From: Diatrype stigma
Lineage: Eukaryota; Ascomycota; Sordariomycetes; Xylariales; Diatrypaceae
Length of the DNA stretch: 64,000 nt
Direction: 5' to 3'
Assembly (NCBI GenBank): GCA_022225965.2
Contig: JAKJXP020000069.1
Coordinates: 124,001-188,000, forward strand
The notes beneath the pieces were generated by a model. It had not been told where the DNA came from and did not search any database. It worked only from the letters and a program-made list of their open reading frames with translations. Every line of letters starts with the position of its first letter. Positions within the stretch are counted from its first letter, which is position 1. A program made the translations under genes and the position numbers. This document shows, in pieces, positions 1 to 10,039 of this stretch.

Positions 1-2200
1 CCGAGAACACTTACCTGCTACTACTACTATCACTACCGGGGCAGGCAACACCACCCACGAGTGGAGCTGGTCCTCCATCAAGCCGAGCCGGACGCTCCGC
101 TGGCACGCCTGCTACGACGGGGCGTACGAGTGCGCGCGCCTCGACGTGCCACTGGACTGGCAGGACCCCCGCGACGACGCCCGCGTCGTACTCGCCATCA
201 GCAAGCTGCGCGCCACCGCCGCCGGCACCGACTACCGGGGCGCCGTGTTCTTCAACCCCGGCGGGCCGGGCGGCTCGGGAATCTGGGCCCTGCAGGACCG
301 CGGCGCTCAGCTACAGGCCATCATCGGCCGGAACCACGACGTCATCTCGTGGGACCCGCGCGGGGTCGGCGCGTCGACCCCTCGCGTCGACTGCTGGAGC
401 ACTGACGCTCTTCCTCGGAAGGAGGGGGAGGGAGGTGGTGATGGTGGTGGTAGAAGTGGTATCAGTAGCGAGAGCCGCCGGCGGCTTTGGGCGCTCCAGG
501 ACCCCGGCGTGATCGACGCGCACCCGGGCATGCTGAGCGACGTGTACGCGCGCGCCGCGGCGTTCTCGCGCATGTGCGAGGAGCGCGTCGGGGCGGCGGC
601 GCCGGGCCTGCTGCGGCACGTCAGCACGGCATCGCACGCGCGCGACCTGCTCGAGATCCTGGACCAGAATGGCGGCAGCAGCGGCGATGACCCGAAGCTC
701 CGGTACTGGGGGTTCAGCTACGGGACCGTGCTCGGCGGCGTCTTCGCCTCGATGTATCCCGAAAGGGTGGAGCGGCTGGTGAGCGATGGTGAGTACTTGC
801 GTGCTTGCTGTGCGTTTGATAAGAGAAGAGATATACATGCCAGGAGCAAACTCTTCTCTGGGCTCGGATGACAATGGCGTGCTTGGTATTTGCTGTCGGC
901 TGGACTGACTGATCCGGATGTCTGGTAATAACAACCTTTCGTACATAGGCAACGTCGACTACCGCGAGTGGAACCTAGGCACGCACATCAACTTCCTGCG
1001 GGACACCGACCGCGTAATGGAGGCCTTCTACGCGTACTGCCACGCAGCGGGGCCCGAGACCTGCGCGTTCCACGCGGAGACGCCGGACGCGATCCGGCGC
1101 CGGCACGCGGCGCTGCTGGAGCAGATCCGCAAGAACCCCGTCATTATCCCATCATCGTCGATCCACGGCCCGGACATGCCGCAGCTGGTGACGTGGTCGG
1201 ACATCAAGCGGCTGACGTCCACGACGCTGTACCAGCCGCTGTACATGTTCAAGAACTTCGCGGAGGTCCTGCGGGGACTGGAGGCGCGCGACGGCACGCC
1301 GTTCTACCGGCTCGTGCGGCGGGCAGGGGACGGGTCGGCGGACGCGCCGATCTGCGGCGGCGCCGAGGAGGCCGATCCGCCGCCGGCGGAGCTGACCGAG
1401 GGCACCGACGACGCGTTCCCCGCCATCATGTGCGCGGACCGGGGCGAGTCGCGCGGCGAGGAGACCGTGGAGGAGTTCGAGGGCTACACGAAGCAGCTGA
1501 TGGAGATCAGCGCCGCGGCGGGCGACGTCCTGGCTCTGTTCCGGCTCGCTTGTGTCGGTAGGACTGTGAAGCCGAAGTGGAGATATGATGGTATGATAAG
1601 ATATGCTATCTAGCTGCCTCTATATGCCCTGATGTTGATTTTCTTACCTAAGTTATGTCAAGTCAAGTCAAGTCATGCTCACTTCCCCTATAATAGGTCC
1701 ATTTGAGGCAAACACGAGCCATCCTATCCTGTACGTGGCAAACATGGCAGATAACATATCGCCGCTTGTCAGCGCCAGAAACAACTCCCAGGGGTTTCCA
1801 GGGTCCGTGGTTCTCGTGCAGAATTCCTACGGTGTAAGTGATGTACCCTCCCTCGCCCACTCCCCTCCCCACATGCACATACAGACGCAAGCGTGTGAAT
1901 ATCACTATAGTCCAAAGATGTCCTTCTGCATTAGAGCTAACACTGCGATCTCTCTGTCTCTCTCTCACGCAGCATACGACGCTTTCAGCACCGTCGGCCT
2001 GCACAGCAGGGTACATACACGCGTACTTCCAGAACGGCACGCTGCCGCCACCGGGAACGACGTGTGAGCCCGACTACTTCCCGTTTCAGGAAGTGACACC
2101 TCTAGTCGGACGGGATGATGATCTAGCCGCGGCATCATATGAATTGTCGATGCTAAATGCGAAGAACTGGGCATCAAAGCGAGCAGGCGCGTTTCCTTGA
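1..2200 (+). CDS. Secreted TAP-like alpha/beta hydrolase (3' part, 5' end outside window)
   Basis: The gene enters from the left edge already open, so the start and any signal peptide are not visible. Exons: <1-788, 949-1590, 1697-1833, 1973-2200, joined by GT-AG introns with matching phase (597 residues visible). Seen: a CARLxVPLDW segment, an oxyanion-type FNPGGPGGSG loop, the DPRGVGAST strand, and the nucleophile elbow GFSYG (Ser codon 716-718). Downstream is the TAP C-terminal region with NTSHPILYVANMADNISPL, giving the likely catalytic Asp, and a His that is the first codon of the last exon (1973-1975). Fungal members of this family are secreted or membrane-anchored serine peptidases/esterases related to Streptomyces tripeptidyl aminopeptidase. 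The substrate cannot be read from sequence. Residues encoded around 400-480 form a low-complexity Gly/Glu insertion. It converges on ZUO1. Confidence 0.88.
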
Positions 2201-2984
2201 ACAACTAAAGCAAGCAGGCGAATCTGGGTTTGATGATTTGATGATATATAGCATGCGACGACGACACCACGATGGAATGTACATAGATGATCATAATTAC
2301 GTTTTTTTATTCTATGATGGATGTATTTACGATCTTGATGGGGGATGTGATGAAAGTTAGAAAGGAATCTCGTGGCATGTGAACGGTTTGTGATCCGTTA
2401 CGCCACGAACGTTACTTCCGGCGAGCGAAGCTGTCGCGGAAGATCATATTCCCCACCCCCTGAATGCCCCTGAGAGGTAACGGAATCCCAGGCAAATGTT
2501 CGCCATACATAGTAACACCACAGACTGCTGACAACCGGCTGAATTACATATGCCAGGACCCCGAGGAGCAAATTTGGAAATATGTCAAGTCAGCATTCGC
2601 AGACGTCCCGAACTTTCAGTCATTCTCAGTACTTATCATACTAGCGTCACATCAACTTCAAGGCACATCTCACCCGAGAGAGCCTGTTAGGTAGTTATTC
2701 ATTATAGCGTAACCACATCTATCTCGTCTCGCCGCGCATCGACTCCAACCTGATCTAACTAGGCAGGTAGGTAAGTACCTATCAAGACAGGTAGACGGGA
2801 CTACCCATCCGTCCATATGTCTTGACCCGTATGCCAACGCCTCGAGTTACCTGACAGCCCAGAATGCCTTGCAATGCCCAACCTAGCCTAGTCTATGCAG
2901 AATGTATGTATGCACCGTACCGCATCTTGCGTGACACAGATCCATCCATCCACCCACCCATCTATGTATGATGTATCTACTCAC
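2201..2984. other. Intergenic, convergent 3' region
   Basis: This lies between the stop codons of the TAP-like hydrolase and ZUO1. No coding signal is seen. It holds several AGGTAGGTA/TACCTA runs (about 2758-2785) and a CCATCCATCCACCCA run near 2942. Confidence 0.6.
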
Positions 2985-4437
2985 CTACGCCACCAGCGAC
3001 TTGGCCTCGCCATCCTTGAGCTTGCCAGCCCCGACCAGGCGCTTGACCTCGTCGCTCCAGACGGCCTTGATCTCGTCGGCGACCTTGAGGCCGCCGAGTT
3101 TAGCAGCGAGGGCGGCCATCTCGTCAGCGTCGATCTTGCCCTGGACAAGCTCGACGTCGCCGAGCACGGCATTGACCTGGTCGGCGGGCGCATCGCCGCC
3201 CGCGGCGGCGAAGTAGTTGGCGTCCTTGACGGAGCCCTTGAGGACGCGCTTGTTCTTCTTGACGGCGTTCTTGGCGGCCTCCTTGGCCTTCTTGGAGGAC
3301 TCGCGGTCGGCCTTGGCCTTCTCCTCGGCCTCGCGAGCAGCCTTCTCCTCGGCCTCCTTCTTGAGGCGGGCGTCCTCCTTGGCGCGGCGCTCGGCCTCCT
3401 CGCGCTCAAACTTCTTCTTGTTCTTGGCGGCGTTGGCCTGCTGGCGGAACTTCTTGATGCGCTCGTCGCCGGCGCTGGCGTCGTCGAGCATCTTGCGCAG
3501 GCGCGCGTTGTCCTCGGCCTTCTTCTTCTTGCGCGAGTTGGTGTTCTTGCGCTCCATGTGTCGCTTCTGGTCGCGGTTCTCGTTGTCGTCGGGCACGTCC
3601 TCGTCTAGGTATTCGAACGAGCGCCACGAGTCGAAGTTGTACCAGAAGTTGTAGAACGCCTCGACCTCCTCCTTGGTCGCGTTCTCGTCGCCGAACTGCG
3701 GTACCGGCTGCTGCTTGCTGAAACGCGACTCCGCCTTGAAGGCCCGGCTCCAGAGCTTGTAGTAGTTGCCCTTGGCCGCCTCCTTCTTGCTGGGCGGGTC
3801 GACGTCGGCCTTCTCGTCGACCGAGTCGAACTGCCGACGCTTGACCGGGTCTAGCAGCACCTCGGTTGCTTTCTGGATGCACTTGAAGAAGTTGTCGTCC
3901 TCGACGCCGCCCTTGGCCGCCTTCTTGTCGGGATGGTGCTTGAGGACCTTCTTACGATGGGCACGCTTGATCTGGTCTTCCGTGGCCCTCCATCGGTACT
4001 TGGACAGACCCAGGACCTGGTAGTGATCTTGCGACTGACAACCATATAGTTAGTACCCAAGTCATCTATGCCCAAGATTCGGCGTGTGTATATCTGTTTA
4101 CGCATTGCATTTGCACTGCGGGGCTGGGGTATTGCTTCCATACCTTCCAATCCTTGGCCTCACGCTGCAGCATCAGAGGATCCTCGGGCTCGCTAACATC
4201 GCTGTCATAATCCTTCTCGACATTCTTGGCGCTCTCCTGGGCCTGGATGCGATCATCCTCGGAGAAGGTGCGCTTATGTCTGGCACGGCGGGCATGGGCG
4301 AGGAAGTGAGGGCCGACGGGCTCGATGGTGCGCTGGGACGAAGCAGTGATGGATCCAAGGGCCTTGAAGTCCTTCTCGGCCGACCATCCCTCGGGGAGGG
4401 AGGGAAGCGGCCTCGTTACTACCGTAGCCGAAGCCAT
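2985..4437 (-). CDS. ZUO1: Zuotin, ribosome-associated J-domain co-chaperone
   Basis: Two exons, 4437-4144 and 4034-2985, give 447 residues, the usual zuotin size. Residues 1-98 hold the N-terminal segment with an acidic DSDVSEPEDPL stretch. The J domain starts at about residue 99 (SQDHYQVLGL) and has the HPD motif at 132-134. It is followed by the zuotin homology region (FWYNFDSWRSFEYLDEDVPDD), a long Lys/Glu/Ala-rich charged helix that contacts ribosomal RNA in the yeast protein, and a C-terminal helical bundle. By family knowledge it pairs with the atypical Hsp70 Ssz1 as the ribosome-associated complex and stimulates Ssb on nascent chains. The 109-bp intron sits exactly before the J domain. 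Start ATG is at 4437. The gene is divergent from MZM1. Confidence 0.96.
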
Positions 4438-5046
4438 ATTGGTGGATAATAAGACTTGCGGTTGTAGTTATGGTGTTTGTTGTGGTTGTGGTTGTGGTTG
4501 AAGTTCTATTATGATCTTAGGGTGAAGATAAAAAGAAAGAACGTGGGGCAGATTCGTTGATTAGGGAATTTTTCGAATTCTCGAGAAAAGAAAAGTTCCT
4601 GATTGCAGGGGTCTGTTCAGTGGACTACAGTACGTACCTTCCGAGCTTTAGTGCAGGTGGGACTTACACACATACATGTATGTATATACATAGCGCCCTC
4701 ATAAGTCGGGTCTACCTTAAGCTTGATTTCACCAGCCACATCCGAGATCTTTAACCCAAAGCACAAGCCACATCCTTTTTGCGACATGCAGATCCAACCT
4801 TAAGAGATTCAATTGACTGGTGGAATTATCACGAGTGCCTTTTGCACATGAGGTAGGAAGTAATAATTGTATACCTATATTCAGTACCTACCTACAATAC
4901 TCACCTACCTACAATACTCACCTTCCTACATAATCGCAACATTATCCACCACCTCCACGAGCTCCCTATTCCACGTAGGGACGTATTGCGAAAGAGCGCG
5001 CGTCCGGCGACCCTACCTACTACCTAGTATATCCATATCAACAGCC
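4438..5046. promoter_or_regulatory. Shared intergenic promoter region of ZUO1 and MZM1
   Basis: This 609-base region separates two divergently transcribed housekeeping genes and must hold both promoters. A TTGTGG/GGTTGT microsatellite (about 4452-4502) lies in the presumed ZUO1 5' leader. TACCTACC-type runs (4876-4925) lie upstream of MZM1. No specific factor site is assigned. Confidence 0.55.
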
Positions 5047-5642
5047 ATGGCTGCCATCCCGGCCTACAGAAACCTCCTCCGCGCAGCACGGGTGGCCTTC
5101 GAAGGTGGTACACGCTTACTCACAAACTCACATATACAAATATCTGTCTCTAGCAAGACCGCAAGAACGTTCGCTAACCAATCGACGGGCGGGAACAATA
5201 GGAGACAAGAGGGTACTCCAAGCAGCGAAGGACTCGATACGGGGCGGCTTCCGCGAGAAGCTTTCTCTAAAACCCAACACCCCGGCGACGGCAGAGGCTA
5301 TCAAGAACGCCGAGGATGTGGCCGTCATACTGCGGGAGAACGTAGTGCAGGGCAAGAAGGTCGGGAACACATACAGTACGTGACACCCTCTCCCTTCTAC
5401 TCGCCACGCAACTCCAGGATGGGAAGAATGCGAGAAGCTAACGCGGCATGCATCGGTTAGAATTGCGGATACACCGAGACACCGAGCGGGGCGACAATGA
5501 TACGGTCAAGTTGCCCAACGGGAAGAAGGTCAAGATGCCCGAGGGGAAGTATGTCAAGATGCCCAACGGGAAGAATGTCAAGACGCCCGACGGGAAGAAG
5601 GTCAAGATCCAACATCCTAAGAGATGCCCGGATATCAATTGA
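5047..5642 (+). CDS. MZM1: Complex III assembly factor, LYR-motif protein Mzm1 (LYRM7)
   Basis: Three exons, 5047-5104, 5202-5375 and 5461-5642, encode 137 residues. The N-terminus AYRNLLRAARVAFEGD is the LYR-type motif. ILRENVVQGKKV and YKLRIHRDTERGDNDT match the fungal Mzm1 body. The known role is in the mitochondrial matrix: it binds and stabilises the Rieske iron-sulfur protein Rip1 before its insertion into the bc1 complex. The first donor (GTGGTA) is weak, but the join is forced by the conserved FEGDKRVL reading. The second intron has a good CTAAC branch point. The C-terminus is odd: four tandem copies of an 8-residue V-K-x-P-x-G-K-x unit, encoded by 24-bp DNA repeats, lengthen a normally single short tail. 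Confidence 0.92.
5505..5606 (+). repeat. Coding minisatellite, four 24-bp units in MZM1
   Basis: Units at 5505-5528, 5529-5552, 5553-5576 and 5577-5600, plus a partial GTCAAG at 5601-5606. Each starts GTCAAG and ends in a GGGAAG-type triplet pair. The unit length is a multiple of three, so the frame is kept, and units differ by a few substitutions. Confidence 0.93.
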
Positions 5643-5959
5643 CGACGGACGGTAATAAAACAAGCAAAGAAATGTTTAAGGAGAATGTGAGAAACGGTCC
5701 CATCCCAACCCCAACGGTTGGCGTTGTATTGTATTATATCATGACATCCTGTGCCGACTGTGTACCAGTAGTAGACGATTGCATGAGCCCATGACCTCAC
5801 CCTCAGTCCCTCCCTGAATCTGAAGAAAAAAATATACCGGATAGGAATAATCACTTCGGTGCAAAACCAGTTTTCGTGAACCCTTTTGTCCTGAACGCCC
5901 CATCGATGCTACAGTTATAAATGAAAAGCTCTTCCTTTCCTCCTCCCCCCTTTCCTCCC
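5643..5959. other. Short convergent intergenic region
   Basis: This is the 317-base 3' region between MZM1 and SLT11. No gene is seen. Confidence 0.6.
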
Positions 5960-7219
5960 TTAGTCACCCGCCAAGCTGGCATAGTTGACATCGCCCGTGC
6001 CCGGAGGAGGTGCAATAGCCGCCAAGTTATCGGAATCCGCCGCCGCACCCTCCGCGCCTTGTTCTAACGCCCGCCTCCCACCACCACCGCCGCCGCCTTG
6101 CTGGTTCTGCCTCTGGGCACGCCTCTGCACATCCGAAAAGGCGGACCGGCCATCGCGGCCCATGGCGACGCGCTCGTCCTTGTTCATCATGCCGACGGCG
6201 CGGGGCTGGGACCAGCGGACGCGGAGGGGGCAGCCGGCGATGACGGCGCGGCCCTTGCAGGCGAGGGCGGCGCGCTCGGCCGCCTCGCGCGTCTCGTAGT
6301 TGACGAAGGCGCAGTGCGACATGTGGCTGCACACCAGGCTCTTGATGCGCCCGTGCTCCTTGAAGAAGTCCCGCACCTTGTACTCCGGCAGGTCGTCCTC
6401 CACCCCCGTCACGAACAGGCTCGTGATGCTCGCGTCCGCGGGCGGCTCGTAGTCCTTCGGCCCCGGCGGGAGTTGTGCTGCACTGGGGAATGGTCGCCCT
6501 TTGTTGTTGTTGTTGCCGCCTCGGCCGCCGCCGCCGCCACCTCGACCATTATTACCGCCAAACCCACCCCGAGGTCCTGCACCCGCTGCTGTGGCTGCTC
6601 GCGAATCGCGCGTTCGTATCGGACCTGGCCCGCCGACTCCGGCTCCTACCGCCGCATTGCCGCCCGTCGCGCTGCCGCTGCCGCTTCCGCTACCGCTCCC
6701 ACTTGCCTCGGCGTTGACGCTTCCGTCCTCGATGGCTCTCCCTTTCCGGAAGTACGGCTTGCTCGTAGCGAGGCGGCGGAGCAGCTCACGGGCCTTCTCG
6801 TCGGTCTTCTCGTATTCCTCGATACCGGCGAGGCCGTCCTCGATGGCGCGCTCGTTGTTCTGGGCGAAGTACTCGCGGTTGATCTCGCTGGAGGGGCCGG
6901 GGGCGACCATCTTGAGGGCGGCGTCGCGGATGGTGATGGGCAGGCCGAACGACAGGTCCAGCATGCAGGTCTGGCAGCAGTTCTTGAGGCGCGCGCACGT
7001 CAGGCAGATGGCAGTGCGCTTCTTGCGGCCGTGGGCGGCGCGGTCCGCCGCCCAGCTGAACACGGTGAACGGCCGCGTGCAGATCTTGCACTCCGCCCCG
7101 TAGTCCTCCTTCAGCATCTTCACGTACGGGTTCGCAGGCAGGCAGCTCTCGCACACCGATGGGAAGTCGGTCGTCTCCCAGCCCGACCGGTTCAGGTCTT
7201 GTTTTATCTGGGGCGGCAT
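5960..7219 (-). CDS. SLT11: Pre-mRNA-splicing factor Slt11/Ecm2 (RBM22 family)
   Basis: This is an uninterrupted 419-residue frame from ATG 7219. An in-frame upstream start would add 16 residues but lacks family support. The N-terminal zinc-binding region has CESCL, CKICTRPF, CLTCARLKNCCQTC and DLSFGLP, as in RBM22/Cwc2-related proteins. A Gly/Ser-rich low-complexity linker follows. An RRM with SLFVTGVEDDLPE (RNP2) and HCAFVNYETREAAERAA (RNP1 region) comes next, then a Gln/Gly-rich tail ending in VNYASLAGD. By family knowledge it acts in the nucleus, contacting U2/U6 RNA in the activated spliceosome. The linker is longer and more Gly-rich than in yeast. Confidence 0.94.
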   Translation of the reverse strand: MPPQIKQDLNRSGWETTDFPSVCESCLPANPYVKMLKEDYGAECKICTRPFTVFSWAADRAAHGRKKRTAICLTCARLKNCCQTCMLDLSFGLPITIRDAALKMVAPGPSSEINREYFAQNNERAIEDGLAGIEEYEKTDEKARELLRRLATSKPYFRKGRAIEDGSVNAEASGSGSGSGSGSATGGNAAVGAGVGGPGPIRTRDSRAATAAGAGPRGGFGGNNGRGGGGGGRGGNNNNKGRPFPSAAQLPPGPKDYEPPADASITSLFVTGVEDDLPEYKVRDFFKEHGRIKSLVCSHMSHCAFVNYETREAAERAALACKGRAVIAGCPLRVRWSQPRAVGMMNKDERVAMGRDGRSAFSDVQRRAQRQNQQGGGGGGGRRALEQGAEGAAADSDNLAAIAPPPGTGDVNYASLAGD

Positions 7220-8471
7220 CGTAGTAGGTACGCAGGTAGAGAGGTCGGTATAGAGGTAGGTAGGCACGCAGACAAGCAGGTGGGTAATCTTGGTATGAGG
7301 ATCACCCTCTCGCTGGCCGTCTCCTCGGTTTCGGTCCTAAGTTTCTAGCGGGGTATCGCGACGGCTTGATTGATGGAGTGACGGAATGGAATGAATGACT
7401 TGATTGCGGTACTGGAGATGGCGAATTTTAGAGGTTGCAACTGCTGAGCCGTCCAGTCAGGTTAGGACTTTAGGTACCTACGCTTGGTCTCCGTAAAAAC
7501 AATGTGGCGCAAGGTTCCAAGCTTGCTTGCAGGTGATAAGATTGTGTACGAAGTACTTTGTACCTGCCATGGTACTTCGCGCTTCGATAAGTGAATCTGT
7601 ATTTTTAGAATAATAACAGCGGGTTTTACTCTTTACAGGATATATCGTATATCGTATACTTGCAATCAGACATTCCCCCTATTACGAACCCTGGATGATG
7701 CAGGCATCTTCACTTACGGTTCCTGCCGATAGCATTCCGATGGTTTTTGGCCATCCCCCTGTACCTAATCATCATACTATCTTCCGCTTCTCCCTTTGAC
7801 TGTGATAGTTCTGGGAATCTGGGCCACAACGACCAGATGCGATGAACAGTACCTCAAGGCTGATATCTTCTTGTATCATCTAGATATACAATAGACATGG
7901 TGGTATATATTCGCCATGCCTTCATGAACTGTCCGTCACATACTTCAATTCACGTAGTATATTGAGTCCACACACGTTCGACGCGCCTCCTGTTCCGGCC
8001 AGGCAAACCACCTGCAGTGTTAATAACCGCTTGAAACCCCATCTACACTGTCGTTTCATGCGTTATCCCAAGCATGCAGATGCTCTCACGCACCTCCCAC
8101 TTAGGGTAATAAGCTGTGCTTGGCGGGATGAGGTCAAAACTACGACCTTGGAAGCGCAAGAACCTCCCGCAGACAATAGCCTATACGACGTATCTCAAAT
8201 ATGTAATAGGCGTATAATGTAACATCGATGGCGCAAGCCCGATGCCCAGCACGCGATACCGGCAACGTGCTCGAAGGCTTATACGTTCACGGCGTGTATA
8301 TTGCCCCTCTTCCACGTCGAGAATGCCAGGCGCTATCATTTTGGGCGACCATTCCGCGCGGGATGACCGGCTCTATAGCTATAAGATTCCAACACTCTAC
8401 TCGTTCACCGTGCTTCCCCATGTTATGGTTAGTTGTTTGTTATCTGCGCATACGCCGAATCGCCTGTTACA
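7220..8471. other. Divergent intergenic region, SLT11 / carboxypeptidase
   Basis: These 1,252 bases hold both promoters. Small open frames are present but have no family resemblance. GTAGGTAGGCA and GGTACCTACG runs lie within 300 bases of the SLT11 start. Nothing else is recognised. Confidence 0.55.
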
Positions 8472-10039
8472 ATGCAAGCCCTCGTGTATCTTGCTCTTCT
8501 CATGCTGCCTAAGCCCGCAGTTCCGACCGCTCTACCGTCCTCTCTCTATGACGATCCTGTTTCTCTTGGGGAGAAGGTGAGCTACGATGGCTATCGCGTC
8601 TACCGCATCGATCTTGCTAGGAATGCGCCGGTGGTGGCCTCGGCGCTCGAAGAAACGCTGAAGGGGTTTCACACTATCCACACGCGCAACTATGTCGAGG
8701 TTGCAGTTCCGCCCTCACAAGCCGTGACTTTCGAAGGCCTGGGTCTAACAGGGGTCGAGCTGATCAACGACGACCTAGGACGTGATATTGCTGCTGGGGC
8801 TATGAGTATCTCTTCTTCCTCTTATGACTCCCTGCACTCGAGGATACCAGGCGAGCTACCGGACCTCAGCTGGTTCGATACGTATCATTCCTACGACGAC
8901 CACTTACAATACTGGGCGGATCTGCAGGCCTCGTTTCCCGAGAACTCGGAACTTTTTGACGCAGGGCCGTCTTACGAAGGCCGCCGGATCTTCGGATTGC
9001 GGCTCTGGGATGACGGGGCCGATGGTAATAACACTTCGAAGCCTATAATTCTCTGGCATGCGACAGTCCATGCGCGGGAGTGGATCTCCACCGCGGTGAG
9101 TATCCTCTCGGGCTCGGCTGGGTAGATACCCAGGTCCCGATGCTCCCAGATACTGTACTAATGGAGATGGGTTTCAAGGTTGTGGAATACCTAACATACC
9201 AGCTGATCGCGGGCTATCAGTCCGGCGACGAGGAGGTCAAGTCGCTGCTGGACTACTACGACTTCTACATCGTGCCCTTTCACAACCCAGACGGTAAGCG
9301 TTCTCTGCTTTCTTCAACCTATTCCAAGCCAACTATAAGCTAGGCACATTTCATGCTTTAAAAAAGCCCCGGTTCATCTGAACTACCCACTCACCCCCAG
9401 TACCTAGGCTTCGTATACACGCAAACCACCGACCGCCTCTGGCGCAAAAACCGACAGCCCCGCGATGGAACGGACTGCATCGGGACGGACGGAAACCGCA
9501 ACTGGGGATACAAGTGGGACCACCCGATCAACGGCAGCGTGCTAACCGACCCCTGCGGGCAGACGTACCACGGGGAGGCGGCGGGCGACACGCCGGAGAA
9601 TATCGCCCTATCCGCCCTATCGGCAAAGCTCGCAGCCGGTGGTAGTGGGATCCGGTCGTTCATCGACTGGCACAGCTACGGGCAGCTGATCACGCTGCCG
9701 TGGGGGTGGTCGTGCGAGCCCGAGGACCTGCCGGCCAACCTGGAGGAGCAGCGCGCCGTCGGCGCGGGCTATGCCGCCGCGATCTTCAACGCGACGGGCG
9801 CCGGGGATGGGGATGGTACGGTCTACGATGTCGGCCCCGCCTGCGAGATCCTGTACTATGGGACTGGCTCGGCGAGGGACTACCATCAGGGCGCGCTGGA
9901 TGCGCCGTTCTCGTGGACGGTCGAGTTGAGGCCGCGGGAGGCGTCGGGCGGCGGGTTCGTGCTCCCGGCTGAGTTTATCTGGCCTACGGTTAAGGAGCAG
10001 TGGGCGGGGTTGCGGTATGTGCTTCATGCTGTGAAATAA
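8472..10039 (+). CDS. Secreted zinc carboxypeptidase, M14A (carboxypeptidase A-like)
   Basis: Exons 8472-9095, 9179-9293 and 9408-10039 give 456 residues. The N-terminus (MQALVYLALLML) looks like a signal peptide. A propeptide of about 110 residues follows (DGYRVYRIDLARNAP onward). The catalytic domain starts near WFDTYHSYDDHLQYW. Zinc ligands are in HAREWIS (His200, Glu203), with the third His in DWHSYGQL. Substrate-binding GNRNW and the C-terminal TVELRP, holding the general-base Glu, are also visible. By family knowledge it is a zymogen that removes C-terminal residues from extracellular peptides. The third-exon acceptor was chosen to give NPDGFVYT, the family consensus. Intron 1 has a perfect TACTAAT branch point. 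It may supply substrates for the PTR2-type transporter 4 kb downstream (inference). Confidence 0.93.

Noticed and set aside
2895..3608. 237-codon Leu-rich plus-strand frame opposite ZUO1
   Set aside because: Its Leu/Gly/Val bias is the complement of the Lys/Glu/Ala-rich charged helix of zuotin.
6098..7348. 416-codon plus-strand frame opposite SLT11
   Set aside because: The minus strand has clear zinc-binding and RRM motifs. The plus frame is a GC-rich shadow with no domain.
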